Source: Chryseobacterium bernardetii
GTDB lineage: Bacteria; Bacteroidota; Bacteroidia; Flavobacteriales; Weeksellaceae
NCBI RefSeq assembly: GCF_003815975.1
Contig: NZ_CP033932.1
Span: 1,708,501-1,772,500, forward strand
Direction: 5' to 3'
DNA length: 64,000 bases
The translations under genes and the position numbers were made by a program. Position 1 is the first letter of the stretch. Each line of letters opens with the position of its first letter. This document shows positions 1-9,138 of the stretch, piece after piece. The notes beneath the pieces were generated by a model. That model searched no databases, was not told where the DNA came from, and saw nothing but the letters and a program-made list of their open reading frames with translations.

Positions 1-1
1 G

Positions 2-304
2 AGAATCACTCTTGAAACTGAAGCTGTAAAAGCATCTATCCAATATGATGAGGAAACTCTTCATACAAGACAATTACTTAAGTCTAAATTAGCAGATATG
101 GATCTTTCTGTAAGAGCCCTTAACTGTCTTAAAGCAGCTGAAGTAGAAACTCTTGGAGAATTGGTTTCTTACAGTAAGTCTGATTTGATGAAATTCAGAA
201 ATTTTGGTAAAAAATCTTTGACAGAACTAGAAGAATTAGTGCATTCAAAAGGTCTTAACTTCGGTTTCGACGTTGCAAAATATAAGTTAGACGCTGATAA
301 ATAA
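2..304 (+). CDS. rpoA: DNA-directed RNA polymerase subunit alpha, C-terminal part (5' end outside window)
   Basis: An open frame runs from the window edge to the TAA at 302-304, giving about 100 residues. It covers the alpha C-terminal domain: the stretch [19 protein letters not shown] and the following [19 protein letters not shown] are the paired helix-hairpin-helix-like segments that contact upstream DNA and activators. The first ATG inside the window (98) is internal, because the homology starts before it. It lies 6 bases before rplQ, the usual end of the bacterial alpha ribosomal operon. Only the 3' part is visible. Confidence 0.96.
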   Translation, partial: RITLETEAVKASIQYDEETLHTRQLLKSKLADMDLSVRALNCLKAAEVETLGELVSYSKSDLMKFRNFGKKSLTELEELVHSKGLNFGFDVAKYKLDADK

Positions 305-310
305 TTAATA

Positions 311-832
311 ATGAGACACGGTAAAAAATTCAATCACTTAGGAAGAACAGCTTCTCACAGAAGTGCTTTACTTTCTAATATGGCTTGTTCTCTAATTGAG
401 CATAAAAGAATCAACACTACTGTAGCTAAAGCTAAAGCTTTAAGAGTATATGTTGAGCCTCTATTAACAAAAGCAAAAGAAGATACTACACACAACAGAA
501 GAGTAGTATTCTCTTACCTTCAAAATAAATTTGCGGTTGCTGAATTATTCAGAACTGTAGCTCCTAAAATCGCTGAAAGAAACGGTGGTTATACAAGAAT
601 CATCAAAACAGGATTCAGACCAGGTGATGCTGCTGATACTGCACTTATCGAATTAGTAGATTTCAACGAGCTTTACAACCCGAATGCAGAGGAGAAAAAA
701 GCTACAAGAAGAAGCAGAAGATCATCTGCTGCACCTAAAAAAGCTGAAGCAGTAGTTGCTGAAGCTCCTGCAGTAGAAGAGAAAGTAGAAGAAGCTAAAG
801 CTGATGCTACTGAAGAAAAAACTGAGGAATAA
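311..832 (+). CDS. rplQ: 50S ribosomal protein L17
   Basis: The protein is a 173-residue L17 of the large ribosomal subunit. The N-terminal [20 protein letters not shown] and the [11 protein letters not shown] segment are hallmarks of the family. The L17 core ends near residue 120. The rest is a low-complexity tail rich in Lys, Ala and Glu, common in Bacteroidota and absent from the roughly 127-residue E. coli protein. It follows rpoA by 6 bases, so both are on one transcript, and a strong terminator starts 22 bases after its stop. Confidence 0.97.
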   Translation: MRHGKKFNHLGRTASHRSALLSNMACSLIEHKRINTTVAKAKALRVYVEPLLTKAKEDTTHNRRVVFSYLQNKFAVAELFRTVAPKIAERNGGYTRIIKTGFRPGDAADTALIELVDFNELYNPNAEEKKATRRSRRSSAAPKKAEAVVAEAPAVEEKVEEAKADATEEKTEE

Positions 833-853
833 TATTCATTCAGATATAAATAG

Positions 854-883
854 AAAACCATCCGAATTTCGGATGGTTTTTTT
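854..883 (+). terminator. Rho-independent terminator after rplQ
   Basis: A hairpin with arms CCATCCG and CGGATGG is preceded by four A and followed by seven T. It lies 22 bases after the rplQ stop and closes the rpoA-rplQ operon. Confidence 0.9.
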
Positions 884-902
884 GTTTATATAAAAGTGTA
901 AA

Positions 903-928
903 AAAACCGTCCCTGTTGGAACGGTTTT
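903..928 (-). terminator. Rho-independent terminator of the small lipoprotein gene
   Basis: A hairpin with arms AAAACCGT and ACGGTTTT sits just after the stop of the minus-strand gene at 932-1366. Read on the minus strand it ends in a T-run, so it mainly serves that gene. Confidence 0.75.
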
Positions 929-931
929 AAT

Positions 932-1366
932 TTATATTTTGGTTCTTTTGAGTTCAATAATATTATTACCCTGTTCCAAATGAAGGCTGTCTCCTTTTAC
1001 TCTTGCAGTCATATCATCTTTCTTATAGATAGTTTCGTCTCCTTTGGTCTCCGATTTAGGAAGGGTAAACGTCTTTTTATTGCTGGTAATAGCTACCGTA
1101 CTTTCTTTCGGATCATTTTTAAAAACTACTTTTACCAATGTGCCATCTGTAGCCTTGTAAACAAAATCTGTTTTTTCAAATTTTTTACCATTCACATCCA
1201 CTGTTGATGAACTCTGGGTTACAGAATCAATTTTTCCATTGTTATCTGTAACTACTGTTTCTGAGCTATCTGTTTTAATGATACTCTTATTTCCGCTTTC
1301 ACTTTTTTTGCAGCTGATTACCATTAATGCAAGGACAGCGCTAAGTGCTAAAAGACTTTTTTTCAT
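932..1366 (-). CDS. Small predicted lipoprotein of unknown function
   Basis: The 144-residue product starts MKKSLLALSAVLALMVISC, a lipoprotein signal peptide with a lipobox (VISC), so Cys19 should be lipidated and the protein anchored facing the periplasm or cell surface. The mature part is rich in Lys, Ser, Thr and Asp (KKSESGNKSIIKTD after the Cys) and looks like a small soluble beta-rich domain. I recognise no enzyme motif. It is a single gene, convergent with rplQ, with its own terminator. The coding call is strong; the function is unknown. Confidence 0.8.
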   Translation of the reverse strand: MKKSLLALSAVLALMVISCKKSESGNKSIIKTDSSETVVTDNNGKIDSVTQSSSTVDVNGKKFEKTDFVYKATDGTLVKVVFKNDPKESTVAITSNKKTFTLPKSETKGDETIYKKDDMTARVKGDSLHLEQGNNIIELKRTKI

Positions 1367-1641
1367 GATTATATTATTTGATATTGAATATGATTTTTAC
1401 CCTTTAATTTTGCAAAAATCATGCCTTACAATATGATGATTTTTTCACTTTTTGGACAAATAATTTTGTCTGTTTCTTTTAATAATATAAAATGATATTC
1501 AGTTTTTAGTAACAAAATCATTGTCAGTACAATGACAGGTTGATTTGTCAAAATTTATTAAAAAAATATAGTTTTGAAATGGAAAAATAATTAATTTTAA
1601 TAAGACTAAAAACTAACCATAACTGTAAACTCACTCCCAAG

Positions 1642-1689
1642 ATTACACAAAAGTGTAATTGACTACAATTTGTTTTCTGTTGAAATTTG
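1642..1689 (+). promoter_or_regulatory. Palindromic operator and promoter of the two-component operon
   Basis: Positions 1642-1659 form a perfect dyad, ATTACAC-AAAA-GTGTAAT. Its last base begins a -33 TTG (1659-1661). After 20 bases comes GAAATTTG (1682-1689), close to the Bacteroidota -7 box TAnnTTTG. The regulator ATG follows at 1707. The same arrangement, with the same 20-base spacing, recurs at 4557-4604, which suggests the site is bound by the response regulator encoded here. The binding protein is inferred. Confidence 0.65.
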
Positions 1690-1706
1690 TTTCAAATAAT
1701 AAAGAC

Positions 1707-2339
1707 ATGAGCATTTCCATTGCCATAGTAGAAGACGAAAAAAACTACAACAATGCGTTGAAGAAAGTGATCAATTATCAAAAGGATATGAAAGTTGTTG
1801 GCCAATTCTTCGATGGCAATGATGCTTTGAAAAACTTACCTGACCTTTCGCCCAATGTTGTCATGATGGATATCCAGCTCCAGGATATGCTGGGTATTGA
1901 AATCATTGAAAAGCTTAAAAAAGAAATGCCCGAAACCCATTTCATCATGTGCACCAGTTTTGAAGATGATGAAAAGATCTTTAATTCTTTAAAAGCAGGC
2001 GCCATGGGATATCTTGTTAAGGGTGAAAGTATGGATAAAATACTCTCTTCTATCCGGGACGTGTATAGCGGTGGTGCTCCTATGAGTTTTTCTATTGCTA
2101 GGAGAGTCCTTCAGCACTTTGAAAAGAAACTTCCGGAGATCAAAGGTTTTGATGAACTGACCAAACGAGAACAAGAAATTCTTGAGCTTCTCTCGCAAGG
2201 TTTCCTATACAAAGAAATTGCAGATCAAAAGTGTATCAGTATGGATACTGTGAAAAAGCATGTTGGAAATATTTACAGAAAACTCCACGTCAGCAATAAA
2301 GTGGAGGCTATTAATAAATTTAACCATTTTAAAAACTAA
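1707..2339 (+). CDS. Response regulator, NarL/LuxR family
   Basis: I chose the ATG at 1707 because the receiver domain begins there (MSISIAIVEDEK); an upstream in-frame ATG at 1659 falls inside the palindrome and promoter. The product has 210 residues. The receiver (about 1-120) has acidic residues E9/D10 and a phospho-accepting Asp55 in VVMMDIQLQD. The C-terminal LuxR helix-turn-helix begins at LTKREQEILELLSQG and includes KEIADQKCISMDTVKKHVGN. It is the DNA-binding output of the histidine kinase at 3769-4557, three genes downstream in the same operon. The likely target is the shared palindrome at both promoters. Confidence 0.93.
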   Translation: MSISIAIVEDEKNYNNALKKVINYQKDMKVVGQFFDGNDALKNLPDLSPNVVMMDIQLQDMLGIEIIEKLKKEMPETHFIMCTSFEDDEKIFNSLKAGAMGYLVKGESMDKILSSIRDVYSGGAPMSFSIARRVLQHFEKKLPEIKGFDELTKREQEILELLSQGFLYKEIADQKCISMDTVKKHVGNIYRKLHVSNKVEAINKFNHFKN

Positions 2340-2345
2340 GAAATC

Positions 2346-3134
2346 ATGGAGAATTTTACCGAAACAAATCAAGAAATTGTCAATGGTACGATGACTTATG
2401 CAGAAGGTCCTATTGGAAACAAATTTGAGAACCTGCTTGAAGGTCAGGAACTTATTGGAATTGCAGCTGCCCTGGCAGAAAGTTTTATTAATAAAGCTAA
2501 AAAGGATATGCTGCCTTTTATGAGGAGTCACGATCTTAATTTCAATAAAGAAGGCATTTATGAAGTAAGTTATTCATTATTGGATAATATTCGGGAACTT
2601 ATGGAAGAAAATAAGGCAACTTATTTAACCTTTACTTTTGTGGAAATATCACCCAACAATCCCAGATTACAAGTTACCCCATATTCCGAGGCAGGTATGA
2701 TATATATGATTGCTTCTTTACAAACACAAGACAAGACAACGATTGGAGAACATAATTATCTTATCATCAATGCTAATCAACAGCTCTCATTGAAAGATCT
2801 TAAAATTTCAAACAAAGATTTTGAGGATCTTAAGATAACATATAAAGAACATGGCAGGCTCATCATGGATGCATATTTTAGAGGTAAAACCAATACTCTT
2901 TCTATCAGTTATCATATTGTGGATTTAATAGATACTTTACATAAGGAGTCTTGTAATAAATTTATTGTAAATCTTAGCACGATTAGTGATGTAAAGAAAT
3001 TAGTAGCTGAAGAGAGACTTGGTACAATTAAGGAAGCTCAATACAGGGCGCATTTTGAATCACATTTAGACCAAATGACATTAGTTTTTAAGGGGAATAA
3101 TAATTATTATGATATGGGCTCATTATATCCGTAA
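2346..3134 (+). CDS. Unknown cytosolic protein of the two-component operon
   Basis: This 262-residue protein has no signal peptide or membrane segment, so it is probably cytosolic. I recognise no family. It starts 6 bases after the response regulator and ends 2 bases before the next gene, so translation is likely coupled. The N-terminal half is mixed (GQELIGIAAALAESFINKAK is an amphipathic helix); the C-terminal half contains several predicted beta strands (TLSISYHIVDLID, QMTLVFKGNNNYYDMG). Being placed between regulator and kinase, it may modulate signalling; that is inference from position only. Confidence 0.85.
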   Translation: MENFTETNQEIVNGTMTYAEGPIGNKFENLLEGQELIGIAAALAESFINKAKKDMLPFMRSHDLNFNKEGIYEVSYSLLDNIRELMEENKATYLTFTFVEISPNNPRLQVTPYSEAGMIYMIASLQTQDKTTIGEHNYLIINANQQLSLKDLKISNKDFEDLKITYKEHGRLIMDAYFRGKTNTLSISYHIVDLIDTLHKESCNKFIVNLSTISDVKKLVAEERLGTIKEAQYRAHFESHLDQMTLVFKGNNNYYDMGSLYP

Positions 3135-3136
3135 AA

Positions 3137-3772
3137 ATGTTATTTCAGATATTATATTTAACAGTACTTTTTACAGTCACTGTAAAGTCAATAGTTTTAG
3201 CTGGAAAGAAAGGACTTTCCAGTCAAAACTATTTTGCTGTTTTTCTATTGGTTTCTCTTGGATTGGAGTTGTATGGGCATTATAAAATTTATATCAGAGA
3301 GTTTGATTTTGCTTATCTGTTCAATTATTATAGTATTTTCATGATTATATTCTTTTATATATACTATAGCCGGATATTTTCCAGACAGCTAAGAATAGTT
3401 TCTTTCGTTTTAGTTATCGCAATCCTTACTTACATTCTATTGTTTGTAAAGTTTTATGGTGGAGATTATGCCAATGAACTGGGAATATTAGTCTGCTTCT
3501 ATTTTATTATTAATGCTTTGGTTTGGCTCTATAACAGGATTAAAAACTTTGATGCTGTCAAAATTACTGATGATCCTCACTTTTGGGTATCATCCGGACT
3601 GCTTTTTTGGAGCATTTTTTTTATTTTCAGATCCATTCCAATGTATTTTTTTAAAGATAATGATCCTGCTTTTTTACAGGTTCTAAAGAATATACAGTAT
3701 GGTGTGAATATTTTGATGTATACGATGTTCTATATTGCTCTAAATAAATTTAGAAAATCGATGGAATTATGA
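3137..3772 (+). CDS. Multi-pass membrane protein, probable sensor partner of the histidine kinase
   Basis: This 211-residue protein has about six or seven hydrophobic segments with short aromatic loops, for example MLFQILYLTVLFTVTV at the N-terminus and ILVCFYFIINALVWLY in the middle. No extracytoplasmic domain is present. Its last four bases (ATGA) overlap the histidine-kinase start, so the two are translationally coupled. The kinase itself has only one short membrane helix and no sensor domain, so this protein is a good candidate for the membrane sensing part. No named family was recognised. Confidence 0.85.
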   Translation: MLFQILYLTVLFTVTVKSIVLAGKKGLSSQNYFAVFLLVSLGLELYGHYKIYIREFDFAYLFNYYSIFMIIFFYIYYSRIFSRQLRIVSFVLVIAILTYILLFVKFYGGDYANELGILVCFYFIINALVWLYNRIKNFDAVKITDDPHFWVSSGLLFWSIFFIFRSIPMYFFKDNDPAFLQVLKNIQYGVNILMYTMFYIALNKFRKSMEL

Positions 3773-4557
3773 AGCAGTTACCCGATACAATCAGATTAAC
3801 CTATATTATTGCAGCAATTTTGCTCATAATATTTGTTGTATTTATTGTTTTGGTTATTATTTTGTACAATAAAAAGCAGATCTTTTTTATTCAGCAGCAA
3901 CGTCTCAAAGAAGCAGAGCATCAAAACCAGCTTCTTCAAAAAGAACTTGAACAGCAAAGGTCTATTAAAAAGGAAAGAGAGCGAATTTCCCATGATATGC
4001 ACGATGATCTTGGTGCCGGTATTTCAGCACTGAAACTTCAGGCTGAGTTCCTGAAATATAAAATTGAGGACAATGAGCTTCAGAATGATATTGAAGAATT
4101 ACTGAAAACCTCAGAAGAAATGAATATTTCCATGCGGGAAATGCTTTGGAGCCTGAATTCAGGAAATGATACATTAGGCAGCTTTATTGAGTATGCTATA
4201 TTGTACGCCGGAAGCTTCTTAAAGAAAACGAAGATAGTATTTCATTCAGAATGTGAAGATATTGTTTCTGATACTCCTATTTCTACAGAGTTGAGACGTA
4301 ACCTGTTTTTATGCTTAAAAGAAGCTGTTAATAATGTATATAAGCATAGTGGGGCAACCGCTTTAAAGTTGTCATTTTTCCAAAACAGGAATAAATTCTT
4401 AATGACCATTGAAGATAACGGTATAGGCATTCCTGATAACCAGCCACCAGGAAACGGACTTCGTAATATGAAACGAAGAATGAATGAAACAGAAGGAGAT
4501 TGCCACATACTCTCTGCAAGTTCAGGAACGAATCTTACCTTTGAAGTAAAATTATAA
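3769..4557 (+). CDS. Sensor histidine kinase, HisKA_3 (NarL-partner) type
   Basis: The protein has 262 residues: one transmembrane helix (about 10-33), a coiled coil rich in Gln and Glu (about 42-70), a HisKA_3 dimerisation helix with ERERISHDMHDDLGAG where His78 is the predicted phospho-acceptor, and a HATPase_c domain with the N-box EAVNNVYKHSG and the G-box DNGIGIP and GNGLRNMKRRM. It lacks any periplasmic sensor region. It overlaps the upstream membrane gene by 4 bases and should phosphorylate the LuxR-type regulator that opens this operon. The stop codon abuts the second palindrome. Confidence 0.95.
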   Translation: MKQLPDTIRLTYIIAAILLIIFVVFIVLVIILYNKKQIFFIQQQRLKEAEHQNQLLQKELEQQRSIKKERERISHDMHDDLGAGISALKLQAEFLKYKIEDNELQNDIEELLKTSEEMNISMREMLWSLNSGNDTLGSFIEYAILYAGSFLKKTKIVFHSECEDIVSDTPISTELRRNLFLCLKEAVNNVYKHSGATALKLSFFQNRNKFLMTIEDNGIGIPDNQPPGNGLRNMKRRMNETEGDCHILSASSGTNLTFEVKL

Positions 4558-4604
4558 TCACCCTTTTGTGTAATTGACAGGTGTCTTTTTTAGAAAGAAC
4601 TTTG
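4557..4604 (+). promoter_or_regulatory. Second copy of the palindromic operator and promoter
   Basis: ATCACCC-TTTT-GTGTAAT (4557-4574) matches the dyad at 1642-1659 except for two bases in the left arm and the inverted spacer. TTG (4574-4576), a 20-base spacer and GAACTTTG (4597-4604) follow, the same geometry as at the first site. The downstream GTGTAATTGAC is identical in both. The gene at 4624 follows. This makes the 4624-6233 unit a probable target of the two-component system. Confidence 0.65.
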
Positions 4605-4623
4605 AATAATAAAACTGATAGCC

Positions 4624-5004
4624 ATGAAAACTTTAATAAAAAAATCAATTAAAACTTTTAAACCGGCTGAAGCTGATACAAATTATGTTTTAGTAATCAC
4701 TATTTCTACTGAAGCTCAGGTAAATACTAATGTAAGATATCTAGCCACAACCAATGATCTCTACGATGGATCTGATGATGTAATACATATAAATGTTGTA
4801 AAGGGTGAAAAACTGAGAGTTCGTCATATATTTGATTTTAGTGGCGTCCATACAGACCTTTTAGATAATGCTATGCAGCATGCTACCATCACATATACCT
4901 TGCTTGGCCAGGAGAATAGAGTGAAGCCTTTTGAAAATAATACAAAAGATGATCTGAGTTCAATGAAAAGAATTATCAGCGTAAAAGTGATAACTGTAAA
5001 ATAA
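4624..5004 (+). CDS. Unknown small protein, putative target of the two-component system
   Basis: This 126-residue protein lacks a signal peptide and membrane segments. It looks beta-rich, with stretches such as TNYVLVITISTEAQVNTNVR and DVIHINVVKGEKLRVRHIF. No family was recognised. It starts 20 bases after a promoter carrying the same palindrome as the kinase operon, and it is followed after 5 bases by a secreted protein gene, so the two probably form one transcript under the same regulator. Confidence 0.8.
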   Translation: MKTLIKKSIKTFKPAEADTNYVLVITISTEAQVNTNVRYLATTNDLYDGSDDVIHINVVKGEKLRVRHIFDFSGVHTDLLDNAMQHATITYTLLGQENRVKPFENNTKDDLSSMKRIISVKVITVK

Positions 5005-5009
5005 AGATC

Positions 5010-6233
5010 ATGAAAAAGATAGTTTTAATGGTGTTAACTTTTATAGCCATACATGGATATAAATCACAAAATAAAGAGACCGAAGTAAAGAAAATTGATG
5101 TAGAGCTTAAAGAACTTGCTATTTCAAATCCTGCATCTATTATTCTGTTGGGAATTTCTCCTTCTGAGTTAGAAACTCCAAAGTCAAAAAAAGCAATTGC
5201 TTTAAGCCTGGTCAATTCATTTAAGAAAAATGAAGGAATTCCGGATACCTATGCATTTGAAATTACCCCATATTGGCTGTTACGTTCTAAAAACATGAAT
5301 TCACTCAAATATGCAGGATTAAAAGAAGATAAGGAAAAGATATATAAACAGAATATTTTTAATGAACTGAACAGAGCTTCCTTTTCGTTAGGGTTTGTAA
5401 GAGACCTGACTTTAAATTCAGGAGATAATATCAAGAATCCTGCCTTTGCCATAAGTGTAAGAGGAACTTTAATTAAGATTAGAACCCAGGATAATATCAA
5501 AAAAATAATAAAAGAAGATTCTGCGAAAAAAGCTCAATTAAAGTTGGTTAGTAAATATTTAAGCGACAAAGAATTAGAAGCTGAACAAAAATGTATTGAT
5601 GAAGGTTTAAGTGATTCAGATTGTGAAGATTTGTTAGAAGGCAGCTTAAGCAAGCTATTAAAAAAGTATGAAGAAGGTGAAAATGGGCTCAAAAATGTCG
5701 ATTATTACAGAAGCCTTTTAGAAGCCTCTCCATTACTTGCTGTAGATTTTGCCGGTGGATACAGTACTTTTTTTTCTGATAATAAATTTTCTAGCAATCA
5801 TTTTGGAAAGTTAGGATTCTGGTTAACGCTGAATAGCGGAATCGATTTCACAAATAAAAAGAAACCAGAGGAAGAAAAGAAGCTTAATTTCTATGGAATA
5901 GTTCGGTATCTTGATGACAGAACGATGATGGATGACAATCAACAGTTTTTTAAGACCAGGAATTATGATTTTGGAGGCAAAGCAGAATTAACCTATAAAA
6001 GGTTTTCCATCTCATGGGAATATATTTATCGCATCAACGATATTGAAAATACATTCCGGTCCAATGGTGTGCTAGCCTATAAAGTTTCGGATAAAATATA
6101 CATTAATGCTGCATTTGGTAAAAATTATGGAGAGAAAGATAATCTTATTTCCTTTTTAGGTCTTAATTGGGGATTAGATTCCGAAAAGCCGGCTGTTTTT
6201 ATAGATCCTCCTACTGAAAAAAAGATTGAATAG
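5010..6233 (+). CDS. Secreted or outer-membrane protein of unknown function
   Basis: The 407-residue product begins MKKIVLMVLTFIAIHGYKSQ, a signal peptide of the Bacteroidota type. The central third (about 160-230) is charged and helical (KEDSAKKAQLKLVSKYL, EGSLSKLLKKYEEGENGLKN). The rest has alternating amphipathic strands with many aromatic and Gly residues, as expected for an outer-membrane barrel (FGGKAELTYKRFSISWEYIY). Two Cys near 195-207 could pair. It is the second gene of the unit behind the 4557 palindrome. No family was identified. Confidence 0.82.
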   Translation: MKKIVLMVLTFIAIHGYKSQNKETEVKKIDVELKELAISNPASIILLGISPSELETPKSKKAIALSLVNSFKKNEGIPDTYAFEITPYWLLRSKNMNSLKYAGLKEDKEKIYKQNIFNELNRASFSLGFVRDLTLNSGDNIKNPAFAISVRGTLIKIRTQDNIKKIIKEDSAKKAQLKLVSKYLSDKELEAEQKCIDEGLSDSDCEDLLEGSLSKLLKKYEEGENGLKNVDYYRSLLEASPLLAVDFAGGYSTFFSDNKFSSNHFGKLGFWLTLNSGIDFTNKKKPEEEKKLNFYGIVRYLDDRTMMDDNQQFFKTRNYDFGGKAELTYKRFSISWEYIYRINDIENTFRSNGVLAYKVSDKIYINAAFGKNYGEKDNLISFLGLNWGLDSEKPAVFIDPPTEKKIE

Positions 6234-6254
6234 TAATATTATACTTTAAAAATA

Positions 6255-6289
6255 AAACCCTTTTTTGATTTGATGTCGAAAAAGGGTTT
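6255..6289 (+). terminator. Terminator-like hairpin after the 5010 gene
   Basis: Arms AAACCCTTTTT and AAAAAGGGTTT pair across a loop of about 13 bases, 21 bases after the stop. The U-tract after the stem is short, so strength is uncertain. Confidence 0.6.
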
Positions 6290-6395
6290 CTGTTGCATTA
6301 AAACAAGAGTTTATCATAATATAAATTAACTAAAATTTAACTTGGAATTATCTCAAAAAAAAACGGTGAAATACCCCTAAAAGTTAAATTTTGAT

Positions 6396-6403
6396 TAAAT
6401 TTG
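6396..6403 (+). promoter_or_regulatory. -7 box of the enolase promoter
   Basis: TAAATTTG fits the Bacteroidota -7 consensus TAnnTTTG exactly and lies 22 bases before the eno ATG. No convincing -33 TTG is placed 18-21 bases upstream, so only this half is called. Confidence 0.5.
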
Positions 6404-6422
6404 TCTAAACTAAAAAAATTAA

Positions 6423-7718
<1,296 letters not shown>

Positions 7719-7733
7719 TCGAATTTATAAATA

Positions 7734-7761
7734 ACGGCAAGCGATAATTTTTGTTTGCCGT
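7734..7761 (+). terminator. Hairpin between eno and gltA
   Basis: Arms ACGGCAA and TTGCCGT enclose a 14-base loop, followed by ATTTTAT. It may end the eno transcript, but the U-tract is interrupted. Confidence 0.5.
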
Positions 7762-7802
7762 ATTTTATGGAAAGTGGTATATTTAAAAAAAATAAATAAA
7801 TA

Positions 7803-9089
7803 ATGTCAGACAACAAAGTAATATTGAATTACGCAGGTAATTCATATGAATATCCAATTGTGGATAGTACTATCGGAGACAGAGGGATTGATATTTCAAA
7901 ATTAAGAGACCAGACAGGTTTAATCACTCTGGATTTAGGTTACAAAAATACAGGAGCTACTATTAGCGACATCACTTACTTAGACGGAGATAAAGGAGAG
8001 TTATTCTACAGAGGTTATCCAATTGAGCAGATTGCTGAAAAATCTAACTTCACTGAAGTAATGTATCTTTTATTACATGGAGAATTACCTACTCAGGACC
8101 AATTTGCTTCTTTCGAAAACAACATTAAAAAATATAACTTTATTGCAGACGAGATGAAAAAAATCATCGACGTTTTCCCTCGCTCTGCTCACCCTATGGG
8201 AGTTTTATCTTCTTTAACTTCCGCTTTAACAGCTTTCAACCCGAAAGCCGTTAACGTAAACTCTAAAGAAGAAATGGATCATGCTGCAGAGCTTATGATC
8301 GCTAAGTTCTCTCACCTTTGTGCATGGACTTACAGAAAGACTCAAGGTTTACCATTAAACCACGGTGATAACAACCTAAACTACGTAGAAAACTTCTACA
8401 AAATGGCATTCAGATTACCAAACGCTGACTTCGAAATCGATCCGGTAGTTGTAAATGCATTAGATAAATTACTAATCCTTCACGCAGATCACGAGCAAAA
8501 CTGTTCTACTTCTACAGTAAGAATGGTAGGTTCTGCTCACACAGGTCTTTTCGCTTCTATCTCTGCTGGGGTATCTGCACTTTGGGGACCACTTCACGGT
8601 GGTGCTAACCAGGCTGTAATCGAAATGCTTGAGCTTATCGAGAAAGATGGTGGTGATGTATCTAAATATGTTGCTAAAGCGAAAGATAAAAACGATAACT
8701 TCCGTCTAATGGGATTCGGACACAGAGTTTACAAAAACTTCGACCCAAGAGCGAAGATTATCAAGAAAGCTGCTGATGATATCCTTAAAGCATTAGGTAT
8801 CCAGGATAAAGCTCTTGATATTGCAATGCAGTTAGAAAGAGTAGCACTTGAAGACGAATACTTCGTAGAAAGAAAACTATATCCAAACGTAGACTTCTAT
8901 TCAGGTATCATTTACAGAGCATTAGGAATTCCTACAGAAATGTTCACTGTAATGTTTGCATTAGGAAGACTACCAGGATGGATCTCTCAATGGAAAGAAA
9001 TGAGATTGAAAGGAGACCCAATCGGAAGACCAAGACAGGTTTACCAAGGTGCTCAGCAAAGAAACTATATCGATATTGCAAGCAGATAA
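7803..9089 (+). CDS. gltA: Citrate synthase
   Basis: This 428-residue protein condenses oxaloacetate and acetyl-CoA in the first TCA-cycle step. Family motifs are visible: GYKNTGATISDITYLDGDKG, the catalytic His segments HADHEQNCSTSTVRMVGS and GPLHGGANQAV, and GFGHRVYKNFDPRA leading to the catalytic Asp region. The N-terminal beta-sheet domain and length fit the hexameric NADH-regulated bacterial type. It is single, between eno and a strong terminator, and shows the codon bias of a highly expressed gene. Confidence 0.97.
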   Translation: MSDNKVILNYAGNSYEYPIVDSTIGDRGIDISKLRDQTGLITLDLGYKNTGATISDITYLDGDKGELFYRGYPIEQIAEKSNFTEVMYLLLHGELPTQDQFASFENNIKKYNFIADEMKKIIDVFPRSAHPMGVLSSLTSALTAFNPKAVNVNSKEEMDHAAELMIAKFSHLCAWTYRKTQGLPLNHGDNNLNYVENFYKMAFRLPNADFEIDPVVVNALDKLLILHADHEQNCSTSTVRMVGSAHTGLFASISAGVSALWGPLHGGANQAVIEMLELIEKDGGDVSKYVAKAKDKNDNFRLMGFGHRVYKNFDPRAKIIKKAADDILKALGIQDKALDIAMQLERVALEDEYFVERKLYPNVDFYSGIIYRALGIPTEMFTVMFALGRLPGWISQWKEMRLKGDPIGRPRQVYQGAQQRNYIDIASR

Positions 9090-9110
9090 TATTTGCTTTT
9101 ACCATATCAG

Positions 9111-9138
9111 AATCCCAAAGCTTGCTTTGGGATTTTTT
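9111..9138. terminator. Terminator after gltA, shared with the opposing esterase gene
   Basis: AATCCCAAAG-CTTG-CTTTGGGATT is followed by a run of seven T, 21 bases after the gltA stop. The run touches the stop codon of the minus-strand esterase, so the element ends both convergent transcripts. Confidence 0.88.

Noticed and set aside
891..903. Third copy of the two-component palindrome (AAAAGTGTAAAA)
   Set aside because: Only a half-site, located between two terminators and without promoter boxes.
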